A stretch of DNA of 64,000 nucleotides from Phytomonas francai (Eukaryota; Euglenozoa; Kinetoplastea; Trypanosomatida; Trypanosomatidae), in assembly GCA_001766655.1 (NCBI GenBank), contig MJCC01000023.1, positions 143,140 through 207,139 of the forward strand, given 5' to 3'. Of this stretch, positions 27,038 through 36,982 are shown piece after piece. Position numbers and translations under genes: made by a program. Under the pieces are notes generated by a model, which did not search any database, had not been told where the DNA came from, and saw only the letters and a list, made by a program, of their open reading frames with translations. The stretch's first letter is position 1. Each line of letters begins with the position of its first letter.

Positions 27038-30000
27038 ATGTCGGACGAAGAAATTGAACTCTTGGACCGGTATATACTTACACCGGATAAGGACAAGTTC
27101 TTTTCCTTGTCAGCTCACGGCTCAGATACCATCAAAAACTTACAATTGCTGTACAACGTGAATCGATATGGTGTCAACTTGCCAGCAAATATAAAGAAGG
27201 ATTTGGAAAGGGCATTGAATAGTGCACCTGGATCAAAAGCGCATGCTTGTTTTATATACCAACTTATTCGCATCGAGAATGAAGCCAATGACTCGAAGCG
27301 TGCGACTTTAATCGAAGAGTTTAACAAAAAATACCTAAAAAAGACGTTTTCCATCGTGAGGCCATCAGTCATCGACCAAAGCACAGCGTGGTTGACCAAG
27401 GCGTCGATCTCCTGCCCTTCCGAGCTGGTATGTGATCGATATAGTTTCGAAGAATGCGAGAAAAGTCTGTTTTCGCAAGAAGGTCGATATGCTAAGGACA
27501 TTGAGAATCAGTACTACTACCGGCTTGATCTGGAGAAGCTGATGACTGCCGTGCAAAGGGATTTGAGCAATTTTGAGTGTGTGCTGGACTGCTTGCCAAG
27601 CTTCACGCACATCCCCTCCATCAGCAGTGTGCTTCTTGAATACGAGGCTAGGGCAAAGAAGCTTCACAAGTCGGATGCTTATTCCCTTGACATAAAAGAA
27701 TCGACCTATGAAAAGATGACGCTGGAGCAGATGGAGGAGGTTCAGCAAGCGTTGCCCCGGGTGATTCACGATAAACACTTTACCGCCTCCAAGTTCCGAA
27801 AAGTCTTCGAACGTGAGCTCTACGACCTTCACAGCGGCCAGGACGGCAACGCATCCGACGGTCTGGAGGAGCGCTGTCTGATATTGCGGAAGATGTACGA
27901 TTGGATCCACGCCCTTCCCCAAACGCGGTCCTATCTCGCCTTTGCCGCGCAAATACTTCGCACGCTGTTGGAGCTTTGTTTAAAGCGCAACGCCGTTGAC
28001 GAGACGCTGTTTAAAGCGTACCTGTCGAACCCACTTCGGTTTGACCGTATCGTCTACGGCGCGCGTGCGAAAATTGGGGGCGAAAAGGGCGGCGAAAGCA
28101 ACCAAAACGAGGGTGAGTTTTGGTACCCCGTTCATAATCTCAACCCGCACCAGTGGATCGCGGAGAGGGACTTCGTGAAGCGGGCTCTGACAGTGCTTTT
28201 TATGAAAGGGGCCGAGTACGGCCCGTATGGTGCCTTTTTCAACCATGATTTTATTCAAACGCATTACTATAAAGTTCAATTGCTGATGGGGAAGCCGCTG
28301 GAGAACGCGGCAGAGCTTCTGGGCGAGGCAGTGCTTTCGGCGCTTCGGGACGAGAGGCATCTTCGTTTTGCGGCGTGGAACAAGACGTGTTTTTGCCCAG
28401 GGGAGAGCATTGACCTTCACCTGGAGGTAAAGAACATCAGTGTTGTTTTGGTGAACATTTTCGAGATTGACACGGAGAGCTACTACCGCAAAAACATGAC
28501 TGAAATTAGCAAGTCGATCGATTTAGCCGGGCTCGTCCCGAATAAAAGTTTCGAGCGCCCCTTGACGGCCGACCCTATGAGGCTGGAAACGATCGCTTTC
28601 GAAAATCTTTTTGTGGCGAAGCGCGGCGTGTACGTCGTGGATTTTGTCGGAGACGGGCTCAGCAGCCGCGCCTTCATTCGGGTTGGGGCGCTTACGGTTA
28701 TGAAGCAATCCCTCAGTAAGGGTATTTTACTCCACTTGGTGGATGAGCAGAAGCACATCTGCCGTGAAAAGGATACCGCCATCATCATCGACAACCGCGT
28801 CATGAAGCCCGTTGAAATGCTTCACGGCGGCATTCTTGTCCCATTTGGCGAGAAGCCGGTCGAAAAGACGGCCATTCTTCTGCGCAACGGATTTGCCGAG
28901 CTGTACAGCCTGTACATACCCGGTGAGGACATCGTTTTGACATGCGCCTTTTTGATTCATGAAGAGGCGATCCAACGGGGGGGCCCTATACAGCTGGTGC
29001 TCCTTCCCAGGGTCACGGTGAACGGCGAGAAGGTCGGGCTCGCGAGTCTTCAAAAAGTGAAGGTGACCATCACCGCGATGAACACGGCGGGCGTGAACAG
29101 CCGAACCACCTACGAGGACGTCAGCATCGATCGAACAGGAAAGGGTATCGTCCTCGAGTACTGTGTGAAATCGAGGACGAAGCGCCTGACGATGCAGCTG
29201 AGTGCCAAGTTCTTTTCCGCCGCCAAGGGGAAACCCATTGACCTTTCATGCGAGGAGAGCGTCGGGGTGAACCGTTTTATCGGGGAAAATCTGTTCTACA
29301 ACCTTTACTTATCGCCATCTTCGGAGAGGGACCTCAAGGTGCATTTTCTCGGCAAGAACGGTGAGCCTTACGCACATAAGAGGGTGAACGTGCGTTTGCA
29401 ATCGCGCTACCTTACCGAACAGTTGGGTCAATCGGAAACTCTCCAGACCAATGATAATGGCGAGGTGCTCCTGGTAAACGCCATTCCACACATCCGTGAA
29501 CTTCAGGTCGAGATAGTCGATGCCCTATGCAGCACCGCGAGATCGATCGAATGCGACCTGACCAACGCCGAACGCATCACTTCACTGCATCGAACGTACA
29601 GCGCTCTGGAGCAGGACGAGCTCCGCTTTCCAGCGGCGTCGCGCGAGTTTAGCCCGACGGCATACGAACTTGTCCGGGTCTCTCGAGAGGATTTTGCCTG
29701 CGTTATTCGCGACCACAGTACTCAAATAGGCTACAAGGATGGCATGGTGGACCTCACCGGACTCACAGAAGGGGTCTACCGCTTCACCTACCGCGATTAC
29801 GATGTGAGCATTTTGATTACGGTGCACGCCGGAACGCGCTGGGCCGCGGCCACGCAGCAGTACGTGGAGAAGAAGGACAGCATCCTGAGGCTTTCCGACC
29901 ACGGCCCCTGCATGTCGTACAAGGACTTCAAGGCCGACAACGGCTCTATCGACTTCCATGTCGTGAGTGGGGACATGAATACGGTCGAGGTCCACGCACT

Positions 30001-33000
30001 CGCCTTCACCCACTTTCCCAGAACCCTTCCCGTGATTAGGGAGGCGATTCAGAGGTTACAGGCGTATGAAGAATGCGAGGCGTACAAAATTCGAAATAAT
30101 GCGTGTGTTTACATGTCGGATAAGAGGCTTTCCGATGAATTCAACTATGTCTTGGAGCGTAAACGAAAACGAAACATTGTGGGCAGCACGCTCGAGAAGC
30201 CGCCTGTTTTGCTGAAGCGCCATTTTGTTCGTGAAACCCACGAGGATGACGAGGTTTTGCAGAAAGAGGAGGACTATAAGGAGGTTTCTAAAGCACTTAA
30301 GCGCGCAAATCGTGCCGTAGGAAGACGGCTGCATCCTCGAGCTAGGTGTCTTGGCAATGTGCAAGGATTTGGCGCTTGTGGAGATGAGGTGTCTGGTGCG
30401 TCTACTGGATTCGCTTCGTGCGCCTATACGGTAGAGTACTTGAGTGACTTTCTTCCCACGGCAGGCTGGTCGCGCTTCGGCATAGTGCCGGATAAGAATG
30501 GGCAAGTTCATCTTGAAGTGCCGCGGGACCAGGGCTACACCACGCTGATTCTTATTCTTCAAGACCAAAAGAGCGGTTTCGTGGAGTGGATGCCCTTACC
30601 TACCGGGCGTACCCCAGCCTTCCGGGATGTGCGGTTGAGTAGGCCCAAGGAGAGTGGTGCCGCGTACGTCCAGGAGCGTCAGGCTTACTGCCTGGAGAAG
30701 GGCCGCATGGTCGAGATTCCGGACCCCAACACAACGGATTTCAACGTTGTCGATAGTGTGGCGTCGCTTTTCAATCTCCTTCGTCTTATTAACCCGGATC
30801 CTGCGATGACCGAGTGGGAATTTCTCACAAAGTGGCATCTCATGTGTCCACGAACACAGTTAGAGAAGTACGATAAGTATGCTTGCCACGAGTTGAATCT
30901 CTTCGTTTACTTTAAGGACCCGGAATTTTTCGACACTGTCGTGAGGCCTCATTTACGTTGTAAATCGAAGAAGCAATTTATTGACTATTTTCTTCTCGGC
31001 GATGTCGAGCACCTGATTGCTTATTTGTCTCCCGCCCGACTGGACTTTCTCAACCCGTTGGAGAGGGCGCTCCTGGTACGCTTTTTCGCGAAGAAGAAGG
31101 GCACTGAATGCCAAGCCATCGCAGTCGATATTGAGCATCTTGCCGAGTCTCAGAAGCCGAACGAGAAGCTTTTCGAGCGCCTTTTTGATACCATCGTGAT
31201 GGGGGGCGTGACGAGTGAGGCGGAAAAGGCGATGGAAAGCAATTCATCTGTCCCCAATGGAGCGAATAACGAAACCGAAAGAGTGGAAGCTGAGGATCAT
31301 CATGCAAATGGTTTCAACTCCTTGTCGGCATGCAGCAACAAGCTGGGTCCTCTAGTCAATTCTGCCCGATTTCTTTCCGCAAGCTTCGAGAGCAAGAACG
31401 CATTGCTACCCACGGAAGAGTATGAAGATGCGGTGGATAGTATGGGGGAGGAATTAGGTCCACGTATTGTTAAGTACCGCAGCGTTGGAACCACGGATGA
31501 GTACATTGAGAAGCAATACTTCGGAGGGGATACTTTTGATGAGCTACCGAATGCCTTCTGGGCTGACGTCCTGCGTCATTTTGCCGCTTCTACTCATGGT
31601 AGCCTATTGACCGAGAACTTCATGTACGCAACGCGCAGTCTGACGGAAATGCTGCTCGTATTAGTTCTGATGGACATTCCGTTTACGAAGGGCTTACATC
31701 AATCCGAATCTACTGCTGAGAATCAGAAACTTGTTGTGGCATCCAATGCGATTGTCTTCACCAAGGCCATTCAGAAAAAAAGGAATGTGAAGCCTGACTC
31801 TGATCTCTTGATGGCCCAAAAGTTTTGTGATCCAAGTGATTTATACACCATTTCTTCTGATGGCACGAAAACGCTAAGGAATGTCGAGGAGTTCGTCGCA
31901 GGAAAGCTGTACGAATCGAAAGTGGTCTTGACAAATACCTCGGAGCTGAGTCTGCCTCTGTACGTTGTCCACGAAGTTCCCGAGGGGGCCATTCCCGTAG
32001 ATAGCCCTGATTTCACGCAATACATTAGCCTTCATCTGGAGCCTCTTTCAACGCATATGCTGAGGTTTCTCTTTTATTTTCCGCAAACTGGTGTGTTCAC
32101 TTGTTATCCGGCCACCGCAACCAGGAGCGGGTGCTTCATCAGTAAGGCTACCATAAGGGATACCTTCAGAGTTTTTCGTTGCCCGACAGTCGTTAAGAAG
32201 GATACAATTAGCAACGTGATTAACAGCGGCAGCAAAGCTGACATTTTATCCTTTATGGAAAGCAGTAACCTCCACCAGACGGATCGATTCCAGTTCCAGG
32301 CTATCTACTGGTTGTTGAATGATAAACAGTTCTACACCGATGTGGTAGCACTATTGCGCCGCAGGCATATCTTTGAGGAAAGGGTATGGAGCTTCTCTAT
32401 CAAACATGGTGATTATCCCACATTTATCGAGTATTTGCAGCTTTATCTTACCAAGTACGACTTCGGGTTGGCAGCTACGGATGCGATAGACGGGCCGCTG
32501 TTGTATCTCTCGACAAAAGCATTGCAGGTGGATCGGTATGAACATATGGAGTACTACCCGCTTGTTGTCTCGCGTGTGCACGAAGTGGGGGGGTCTCGGT
32601 TTAATATTCGCAACCGCGAGTTCAGACAAAACTACAAATGCTTCTTACGGTACCTGGCGCAGAAATATCCACGCCTTACCTCGAAGGACTACATCTACCT
32701 TTGCACCTACCTTCTCTTCCAGGAACGGCTTGAGGACTGTCTATCCGTCTACCAGATGATAACGCATGTTCGAACTGGGGATCGAGACGAAGGAGTCGGG
32801 AAAGAGGAGCTTCAGATCCAGTTCGATTATCTCACCGCTTACTTGGATCAGTACATTGACTTCCCTAAGTTTCAATGCGCCCGAGATATCTGCGTTAAGT
32901 ACCTGACCTATCCTGTCTTTACTTGGCGCAACCGATTCATCAAGTTGTTCAATCAGATTGCTGGGGTGGACGGTGGTGCAGCCAATCTCCCGATCCAAGG

Positions 33001-33736
33001 GGAAACCAACACAGATGGCGAACTAAGCCAAATTCAGGCCGAGGTTGAGCCTTATCTCGCCGCGGTTCTCCATCTCGATGACAGTTCCATTAAGTTAAGC
33101 GCATTGAACATCAAAGAATTCACTGTTAGCTTCTACAAGATCGATGTCGAAATACTTTTTTCACGGGATCCGTTTCTCTCTATGGACAGCATCGACTACA
33201 GCTATGTTCAGGCCAATAAGGTACACACACAGCACATGCTCGAACCTCTTCAGGCTATGGCGACGGCATCCGTTCCTATCCCGCATGACTTGACGAGAAA
33301 CAACCTGATAATTCGTGTAAGGTCTGACTCGCACGTCATTAACTTAACGTACTTCCCCAAAACGATGTCTGTGATTGTCAATCGGAATCATGGCTTGGTG
33401 AGGGTGCTAGAGGAGGGAAGCCACAAACCCCTCTCAGGAATCTATGTCAAGAGTTTTGCAAAGAAAAACGATGACCAGGTGATTTTCTTCAAGGACGGAT
33501 ACACCGATCTTCGCGGCTGCTTCGAGTATGCATCTGTTCACAATAGTAAGCTTCACGAGTTGAAGGAATTCAGCTTGCTCATCTTGAGCAACGAGTTCGG
33601 AGGTCGGATAGAGCGTGTGGGCCCGCCATCAGCTGTGGCAGCAATGGAGTTGGGCACTACTAAGATTATATCAGGGTCCATGCAGGCTTTGTACAGGAAA
33701 AAGGTCCAAGATGCCAGCAGCAAGTATTGTATTTAA
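27038..33736 (+). CDS. Giant alpha-2-macroglobulin-like protein, 2232 aa
   Basis: Start chosen at ATG 27038; the frame is open four codons further but only from a TTG. No signal peptide is apparent (N-terminus MSDEEIELLDRYILTPDKDK), so a cytosolic location is likely. The N-terminal 400 residues are helical. From about residue 440 there are repeated beta-sandwich-like modules resembling macroglobulin (MG) domains: CFCPGESIDLHLEVKNISVV, VNIFEIDTESYYRKN, GVYVVDFVGDG, and GKNGEPYAHKRVNVRLQSRY followed by TNDNGEV. Later come a helical half with ANTSELSLPLYVV-type interruptions and, at the C-terminus, a plug-like domain with PLSGIYVKSFAKKNDDQVIF and DGYTDLRGCFEY near residue 2152. No thioester motif (CGEQ-type) is seen. 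Very large MG-domain proteins without signal peptides exist in plants and protists with unknown function. Size and single exon argue for a real, intact gene. Confidence 0.8.
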   Translation: MSDEEIELLDRYILTPDKDKFFSLSAHGSDTIKNLQLLYNVNRYGVNLPANIKKDLERALNSAPGSKAHACFIYQLIRIENEANDSKRATLIEEFNKKYLKKTFSIVRPSVIDQSTAWLTKASISCPSELVCDRYSFEECEKSLFSQEGRYAKDIENQYYYRLDLEKLMTAVQRDLSNFECVLDCLPSFTHIPSISSVLLEYEARAKKLHKSDAYSLDIKESTYEKMTLEQMEEVQQALPRVIHDKHFTASKFRKVFERELYDLHSGQDGNASDGLEERCLILRKMYDWIHALPQTRSYLAFAAQILRTLLELCLKRNAVDETLFKAYLSNPLRFDRIVYGARAKIGGEKGGESNQNEGEFWYPVHNLNPHQWIAERDFVKRALTVLFMKGAEYGPYGAFFNHDFIQTHYYKVQLLMGKPLENAAELLGEAVLSALRDERHLRFAAWNKTCFCPGESIDLHLEVKNISVVLVNIFEIDTESYYRKNMTEISKSIDLAGLVPNKSFERPLTADPMRLETIAFENLFVAKRGVYVVDFVGDGLSSRAFIRVGALTVMKQSLSKGILLHLVDEQKHICREKDTAIIIDNRVMKPVEMLHGGILVPFGEKPVEKTAILLRNGFAELYSLYIPGEDIVLTCAFLIHEEAIQRGGPIQLVLLPRVTVNGEKVGLASLQKVKVTITAMNTAGVNSRTTYEDVSIDRTGKGIVLEYCVKSRTKRLTMQLSAKFFSAAKGKPIDLSCEESVGVNRFIGENLFYNLYLSPSSERDLKVHFLGKNGEPYAHKRVNVRLQSRYLTEQLGQSETLQTNDNGEVLLVNAIPHIRELQVEIVDALCSTARSIECDLTNAERITSLHRTYSALEQDELRFPAASREFSPTAYELVRVSREDFACVIRDHSTQIGYKDGMVDLTGLTEGVYRFTYRDYDVSILITVHAGTRWAAATQQYVEKKDSILRLSDHGPCMSYKDFKADNGSIDFHVVSGDMNTVEVHALAFTHFPRTLPVIREAIQRLQAYEECEAYKIRNNACVYMSDKRLSDEFNYVLERKRKRNIVGSTLEKPPVLLKRHFVRETHEDDEVLQKEEDYKEVSKALKRANRAVGRRLHPRARCLGNVQGFGACGDEVSGASTGFASCAYTVEYLSDFLPTAGWSRFGIVPDKNGQVHLEVPRDQGYTTLILILQDQKSGFVEWMPLPTGRTPAFRDVRLSRPKESGAAYVQERQAYCLEKGRMVEIPDPNTTDFNVVDSVASLFNLLRLINPDPAMTEWEFLTKWHLMCPRTQLEKYDKYACHELNLFVYFKDPEFFDTVVRPHLRCKSKKQFIDYFLLGDVEHLIAYLSPARLDFLNPLERALLVRFFAKKKGTECQAIAVDIEHLAESQKPNEKLFERLFDTIVMGGVTSEAEKAMESNSSVPNGANNETERVEAEDHHANGFNSLSACSNKLGPLVNSARFLSASFESKNALLPTEEYEDAVDSMGEELGPRIVKYRSVGTTDEYIEKQYFGGDTFDELPNAFWADVLRHFAASTHGSLLTENFMYATRSLTEMLLVLVLMDIPFTKGLHQSESTAENQKLVVASNAIVFTKAIQKKRNVKPDSDLLMAQKFCDPSDLYTISSDGTKTLRNVEEFVAGKLYESKVVLTNTSELSLPLYVVHEVPEGAIPVDSPDFTQYISLHLEPLSTHMLRFLFYFPQTGVFTCYPATATRSGCFISKATIRDTFRVFRCPTVVKKDTISNVINSGSKADILSFMESSNLHQTDRFQFQAIYWLLNDKQFYTDVVALLRRRHIFEERVWSFSIKHGDYPTFIEYLQLYLTKYDFGLAATDAIDGPLLYLSTKALQVDRYEHMEYYPLVVSRVHEVGGSRFNIRNREFRQNYKCFLRYLAQKYPRLTSKDYIYLCTYLLFQERLEDCLSVYQMITHVRTGDRDEGVGKEELQIQFDYLTAYLDQYIDFPKFQCARDICVKYLTYPVFTWRNRFIKLFNQIAGVDGGAANLPIQGETNTDGELSQIQAEVEPYLAAVLHLDDSSIKLSALNIKEFTVSFYKIDVEILFSRDPFLSMDSIDYSYVQANKVHTQHMLEPLQAMATASVPIPHDLTRNNLIIRVRSDSHVINLTYFPKTMSVIVNRNHGLVRVLEEGSHKPLSGIYVKSFAKKNDDQVIFFKDGYTDLRGCFEYASVHNSKLHELKEFSLLILSNEFGGRIERVGPPSAVAAMELGTTKIISGSMQALYRKKVQDASSKYCI

Positions 33737-34352
33737 TTTTTTTAAATTAATTCAGAAGAGAATACCGAGACAATATAAGCATACAGCACACGGTCAATGT
33801 AAATATATGTTTTTCCTGAATTACATTTGTTTTGCACCATCTTAATTATTCCTTTCTCTTTAATTGTTTTTATGCATGCATTCGTCTTTTCACCTATATT
33901 GCTAAACAGACTGTAGTCTTTAAACTGATAGCAACAGACCAAGTCAGTGAATGCGTGTAGGATCAGGGACAGAATTCATCCTGTATGTCTTCTTTTTTTA
34001 AGAAATTATTTAACTAATTTGTTTTTTTAAAAAAAAAAGAATTAATTTAGGGAACTCCTCAGGGAAAAAAGAGTTGTAAATTTTGATACTTCAACGAAGC
34101 AAGCATTTTTTTCCTCTTCCATGTTACGCCATGTTCATGTTTTAGTTTCCCTGTTATTTCCCGCTTATACCTGTCAAAAATTGAGTTACGGTAGGGCCTG
34201 CCTCCGTCGTCCATCCTTTCCCACTCTTTCTCTCTTTCGCTTCCTTTTGGTTCTACGAGAGTGATCAGGATACTGAAGTACGAACATCGTTGCAGCCCAT
34301 TGTCCTCCCATCTCCCATTTCCTATTCCCCCCCCCCCCCTTCTCAGCGCGCG
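33737..34352 (+). other. Intergenic spacer ending in C-tract splice acceptor
   Basis: AT-rich with A/T homopolymers (33737-33750, 34019-34040), then pyrimidine-rich from about 34195. A run of 13 C at 34327-34339 followed by TTCTCAG (34341-34347) sits just upstream of the Clp1-like ATG. Confidence 0.6.
34327..34347 (+). promoter_or_regulatory. Likely trans-splice acceptor of the Clp1-like gene
   Basis: Polypyrimidine tract dominated by 13 consecutive C followed by TTCTCAG; the AG ends 5 bases before ATG 34353. This decides the start: the upstream in-frame TTG at 34290 would lie outside the mature mRNA. Confidence 0.6.
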
Positions 34353-35894
34353 ATGGCCGTTGTCGTGCGCGAGTACCGCCTTCCCGCCTTCGGCGAGCTT
34401 CGCGTCGTGACGGCGGGCCGCCGGGGGCAGGGCGCGACGGTGACCCTGCGGCCCGCGGACCCGGCGGCGGCCCCCTCTGACCGCGCCGCCGCCCCGCGGG
34501 CGGACCTCTTCGGCGCCGAGCTTCCCGAGGGCGCGGCCGTCCGCCTGCCCGCCGCGCGCTCGCTGAGCCTCTTCACGCCGGGCGGCTGCACCCTCGCGCT
34601 GGAGGCCCCCCCCGGCGTCCTGCAGCGGACCTTCGTGACCACCGCGGGGGCGACCTGGCGGCGCTCCGTCCTCGACCTCCACGCCCACCTCGAGCGCGAG
34701 CGCGCGGACGCGCGGGGCTCCGGCGACGTCGGCCCGCGGGCCCTCTTCCTGAGCGATCGCCGCGACGTGGGCACGAGCACCTACGCGCGGACGCTCGCGC
34801 ACCACGCGGTCGCGCTGGGCTACCACCCCCTCCTCCTCGACGCCGCCAGCGACCACCCGCACTTCGGCTACGCCGCCTGCCTCTCGCTCTACCACCTCCC
34901 GTGCCCGCTGGACCTCGAGGAGGACGCGCGCTACCTGCCCGGGGTCCACGCCCTCGTCGGGCGCTCGGCCAAGACGGCCGGCCCCGGGCTCTACCGCCAC
35001 GCCCTCCAGCAGCTCGTCGCCCTCGGCCTCGAGAAGGCCGCCCGAAACGACCGCTGCCGTGTGGGCGGGCTCTTCGTCGACTACGGCGTCGTCCAGCCGT
35101 TCGAGGTGGAGGCCGCCGAGCACGCCGCCGACGTGCAGGACCAGAGGGTCGCGGCCGGGGAGGCCAGGGGAGGCGGGCTCCCTGTGAATCCGCTCGATAC
35201 GCTGCTCGATACGATCATGGAGGCCGACATCGACCATGTCTTTGTCGTGGAAAGCTCGTGGCTCCGTTTCAAGATAGCCCAGCGGGCCCTGGAGCGGTTT
35301 GGTGCACCCGAACAGCAGAGCGGGCTGACGCTGGCGCCGGCTGCCGTAGAGAGTCAAAACGGCCCGCATTTTCGCCTCTTCCTCCTGGACGGCCTTGACT
35401 ATGTTAGCATCACCTCTGCCAGCGTGCTCGCGCGGCAAAGGTGGCTGCAGTACTTCTTTGGAAGTGAGACCTCTCAGGTGAAGCCGATACTTTTGCATCT
35501 GGGGGCCTCTACCGTGCGCATCGCTTCTTTTGGCACGCTTGAGATGGGCGCAATGGCCACACTGATGCCGATGATGGACGACGAGGCGGAGGGGGCAGGA
35601 GGCGGAAGCACCGGCCCGGTGGCCGTGAGCTTTCTGACCGTCCGCGATGTCGAGCTGAAGGGGCGCATTCTGGCGGTGAGCACGGCGACGGAAATGGAGG
35701 CGTTGCCGGACGGCACGCTCCAGCGCCTCCCCTACGCGGAGTTTGAGAGGCGAGTGCGGCAATGCCTCATTATGGGCTTCGCCTTGGTGGAGTCTGTAAG
35801 CGATGAGCGGATAACCGTTCTGGTGAATGCGGCCCCATTGCCCAAAGAGTTGGGGTTGTGTTTTTTGCTCACCGATGAGTATTTAATGTCCTAG
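34353..35894 (+). CDS. Clp1-like protein with degenerate P-loop
   Basis: 513 aa from ATG 34353. Domain order fits Clp1/Grc3-family polynucleotide kinases. An N-terminal beta domain comes first (ELRVVTAGRRGQGATVTL, FGAELPEGAAVRLP, LFTPGGCTLALE). The kinase-like core follows, with a conserved LDLHAHLERERADA helix, GPRALFLSDRRDVGTSTYAR, LLLDAASDHPHFGYAACLS and GLFVDYG. The C-terminal domain ends ITVLVNAAPLPKELGLCFLL, a Clp1-like ending. The Walker A normally reading GPTDVGKST is DRRDVGTST at residues 135-143, with the catalytic Lys replaced by Thr141 and the first Gly by Asp135. ATP hydrolysis or kinase activity is therefore doubtful; a structural role in a cleavage complex, as for yeast Clp1, is more likely. 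Codon third positions are almost all G/C until about 35200, then relax abruptly. Confidence 0.75.
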   Translation: MAVVVREYRLPAFGELRVVTAGRRGQGATVTLRPADPAAAPSDRAAAPRADLFGAELPEGAAVRLPAARSLSLFTPGGCTLALEAPPGVLQRTFVTTAGATWRRSVLDLHAHLERERADARGSGDVGPRALFLSDRRDVGTSTYARTLAHHAVALGYHPLLLDAASDHPHFGYAACLSLYHLPCPLDLEEDARYLPGVHALVGRSAKTAGPGLYRHALQQLVALGLEKAARNDRCRVGGLFVDYGVVQPFEVEAAEHAADVQDQRVAAGEARGGGLPVNPLDTLLDTIMEADIDHVFVVESSWLRFKIAQRALERFGAPEQQSGLTLAPAAVESQNGPHFRLFLLDGLDYVSITSASVLARQRWLQYFFGSETSQVKPILLHLGASTVRIASFGTLEMGAMATLMPMMDDEAEGAGGGSTGPVAVSFLTVRDVELKGRILAVSTATEMEALPDGTLQRLPYAEFERRVRQCLIMGFALVESVSDERITVLVNAAPLPKELGLCFLLTDEYLMS

Positions 35895-36098
35895 ACCAAT
35901 GCGACGTGACCTCCTTCTCTATAACAAACGCAACGAATACAAACATGTATATATATATATTGATGAACACTATTTTTGTGTCAGCTTTGCATTCTTTTTG
36001 TGGTGTTTACTAGCGTGAATTTGCATTACCCCCTTTCGACTCCTTTATTAGTTTGATTCAAAGCTCCATGTAGAGATGTCTGTGGCTATCGGTTTACC
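35895..36098 (+). other. Short spacer with (AT)n run
   Basis: AT run at 35946-35960; otherwise no feature. Confidence 0.4.
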
Positions 36099-36686
36099 AT
36101 GGTAACCGTCATTTACACTCCGGCGACCTCCACGATAGAGCTCTTTTTCGACCAGCATCCCTGCATCGCAGGCGTAGATGAGGTTCGCCTCCATCCCTAT
36201 GACAGCAACAGCAGCTTGCCAGTCCTCCTCCAACTCTCTGCCTGGCACGAGGGCTTATTTTATGGCAAAGACACCTTTAAGCTGGATCGGCCTCTAGGCA
36301 TGGGGAGGACATGCCGTTCCTGGTGGTGTCTGCTGAGGTTACGACAGGTTGACCCCGGCACCCTATCACAGTCGTTCTCGTTCTCCGATCCCACTCGCTA
36401 TTCTTTCGGCGAGGTAAATCGGCTCACTCTTCTAAATGTTCAGAAGGTATTTCCAAGTGGCGAAGTTGTCTTGTCTGGGGCTCTGTACGATCATGGCAGT
36501 TGTTGCCCTAGAGGGGATACTAGCGTTTTCTCGAGAGGCATACCCCATATCAAGGTGGGTAGTGCCCCTTCCTCTACCAGAAATTTAATCATCTCAGGCT
36601 CTTCAGATATTTTATTGAGCCTTTCATTTTTTGAGCTTTACCTGCCCCTATTGCACGGGAAGACACCTCTGCTAACACGCCACTAA
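36099..36686 (+). CDS. Hypothetical protein, 195 aa
   Basis: ATG 36099 in a moderate context (ACCATGG). No family recognised. The product has mixed composition with several Cys and Trp residues (RTCRSWWCLLRLRQVD around residue 69), a possible beta-rich central part and hydrophobic stretches near the C-terminus (LLSLSFFELYLPLLHG) that are too short and interrupted for a confident membrane segment. It is flanked by clear genes on the same strand, and its length without a stop is above chance for this base composition, which supports it being real. It could be a fast-evolving kinetoplastid-specific protein. Confidence 0.55.
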   Translation: MVTVIYTPATSTIELFFDQHPCIAGVDEVRLHPYDSNSSLPVLLQLSAWHEGLFYGKDTFKLDRPLGMGRTCRSWWCLLRLRQVDPGTLSQSFSFSDPTRYSFGEVNRLTLLNVQKVFPSGEVVLSGALYDHGSCCPRGDTSVFSRGIPHIKVGSAPSSTRNLIISGSSDILLSLSFFELYLPLLHGKTPLLTRH

Positions 36687-36982
36687 GAAGATCGATAGCA
36701 CGGAGCGTTTTCTATGCTGTCATGTGACGAATTGAGTTCGTGTGCTTTTTTTTCTGTTTTCACAGAACAAGCAGGCCATCTTTTCGATTTTTTTTTCTTA
36801 CCACAATCTGTCTGTCGAATCTAATTCAAAGAAGAGTATATCCTATGTCATTCGTACAATTGCAAGTGTTTTCTTTTTTCATTTTTTTAAAATTTGCATT
36901 AGTTTACTATTCCTTTTGTTGTATACATTCACCACAAAGATAGCAGCACTATATTATTGTTTATATAGCTTAGACGACAAAG
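36687..36982 (+). other. T-rich spacer
   Basis: Repeated T-rich tracts (36748-36757, 36789-36798, 36870-36890) and AG dinucleotides that could provide the acceptor for the following smORF. The open frames here start with non-ATG codons and are hydrophobic only because of T-rich sequence. Confidence 0.5.

Noticed and set aside
34059..35762. 567-codon - strand frame across the Clp1-like gene
   Set aside because: Opposite-strand shadow of GC-rich codons; no recognisable motif, and Clp1 patterns on the + strand are clear.
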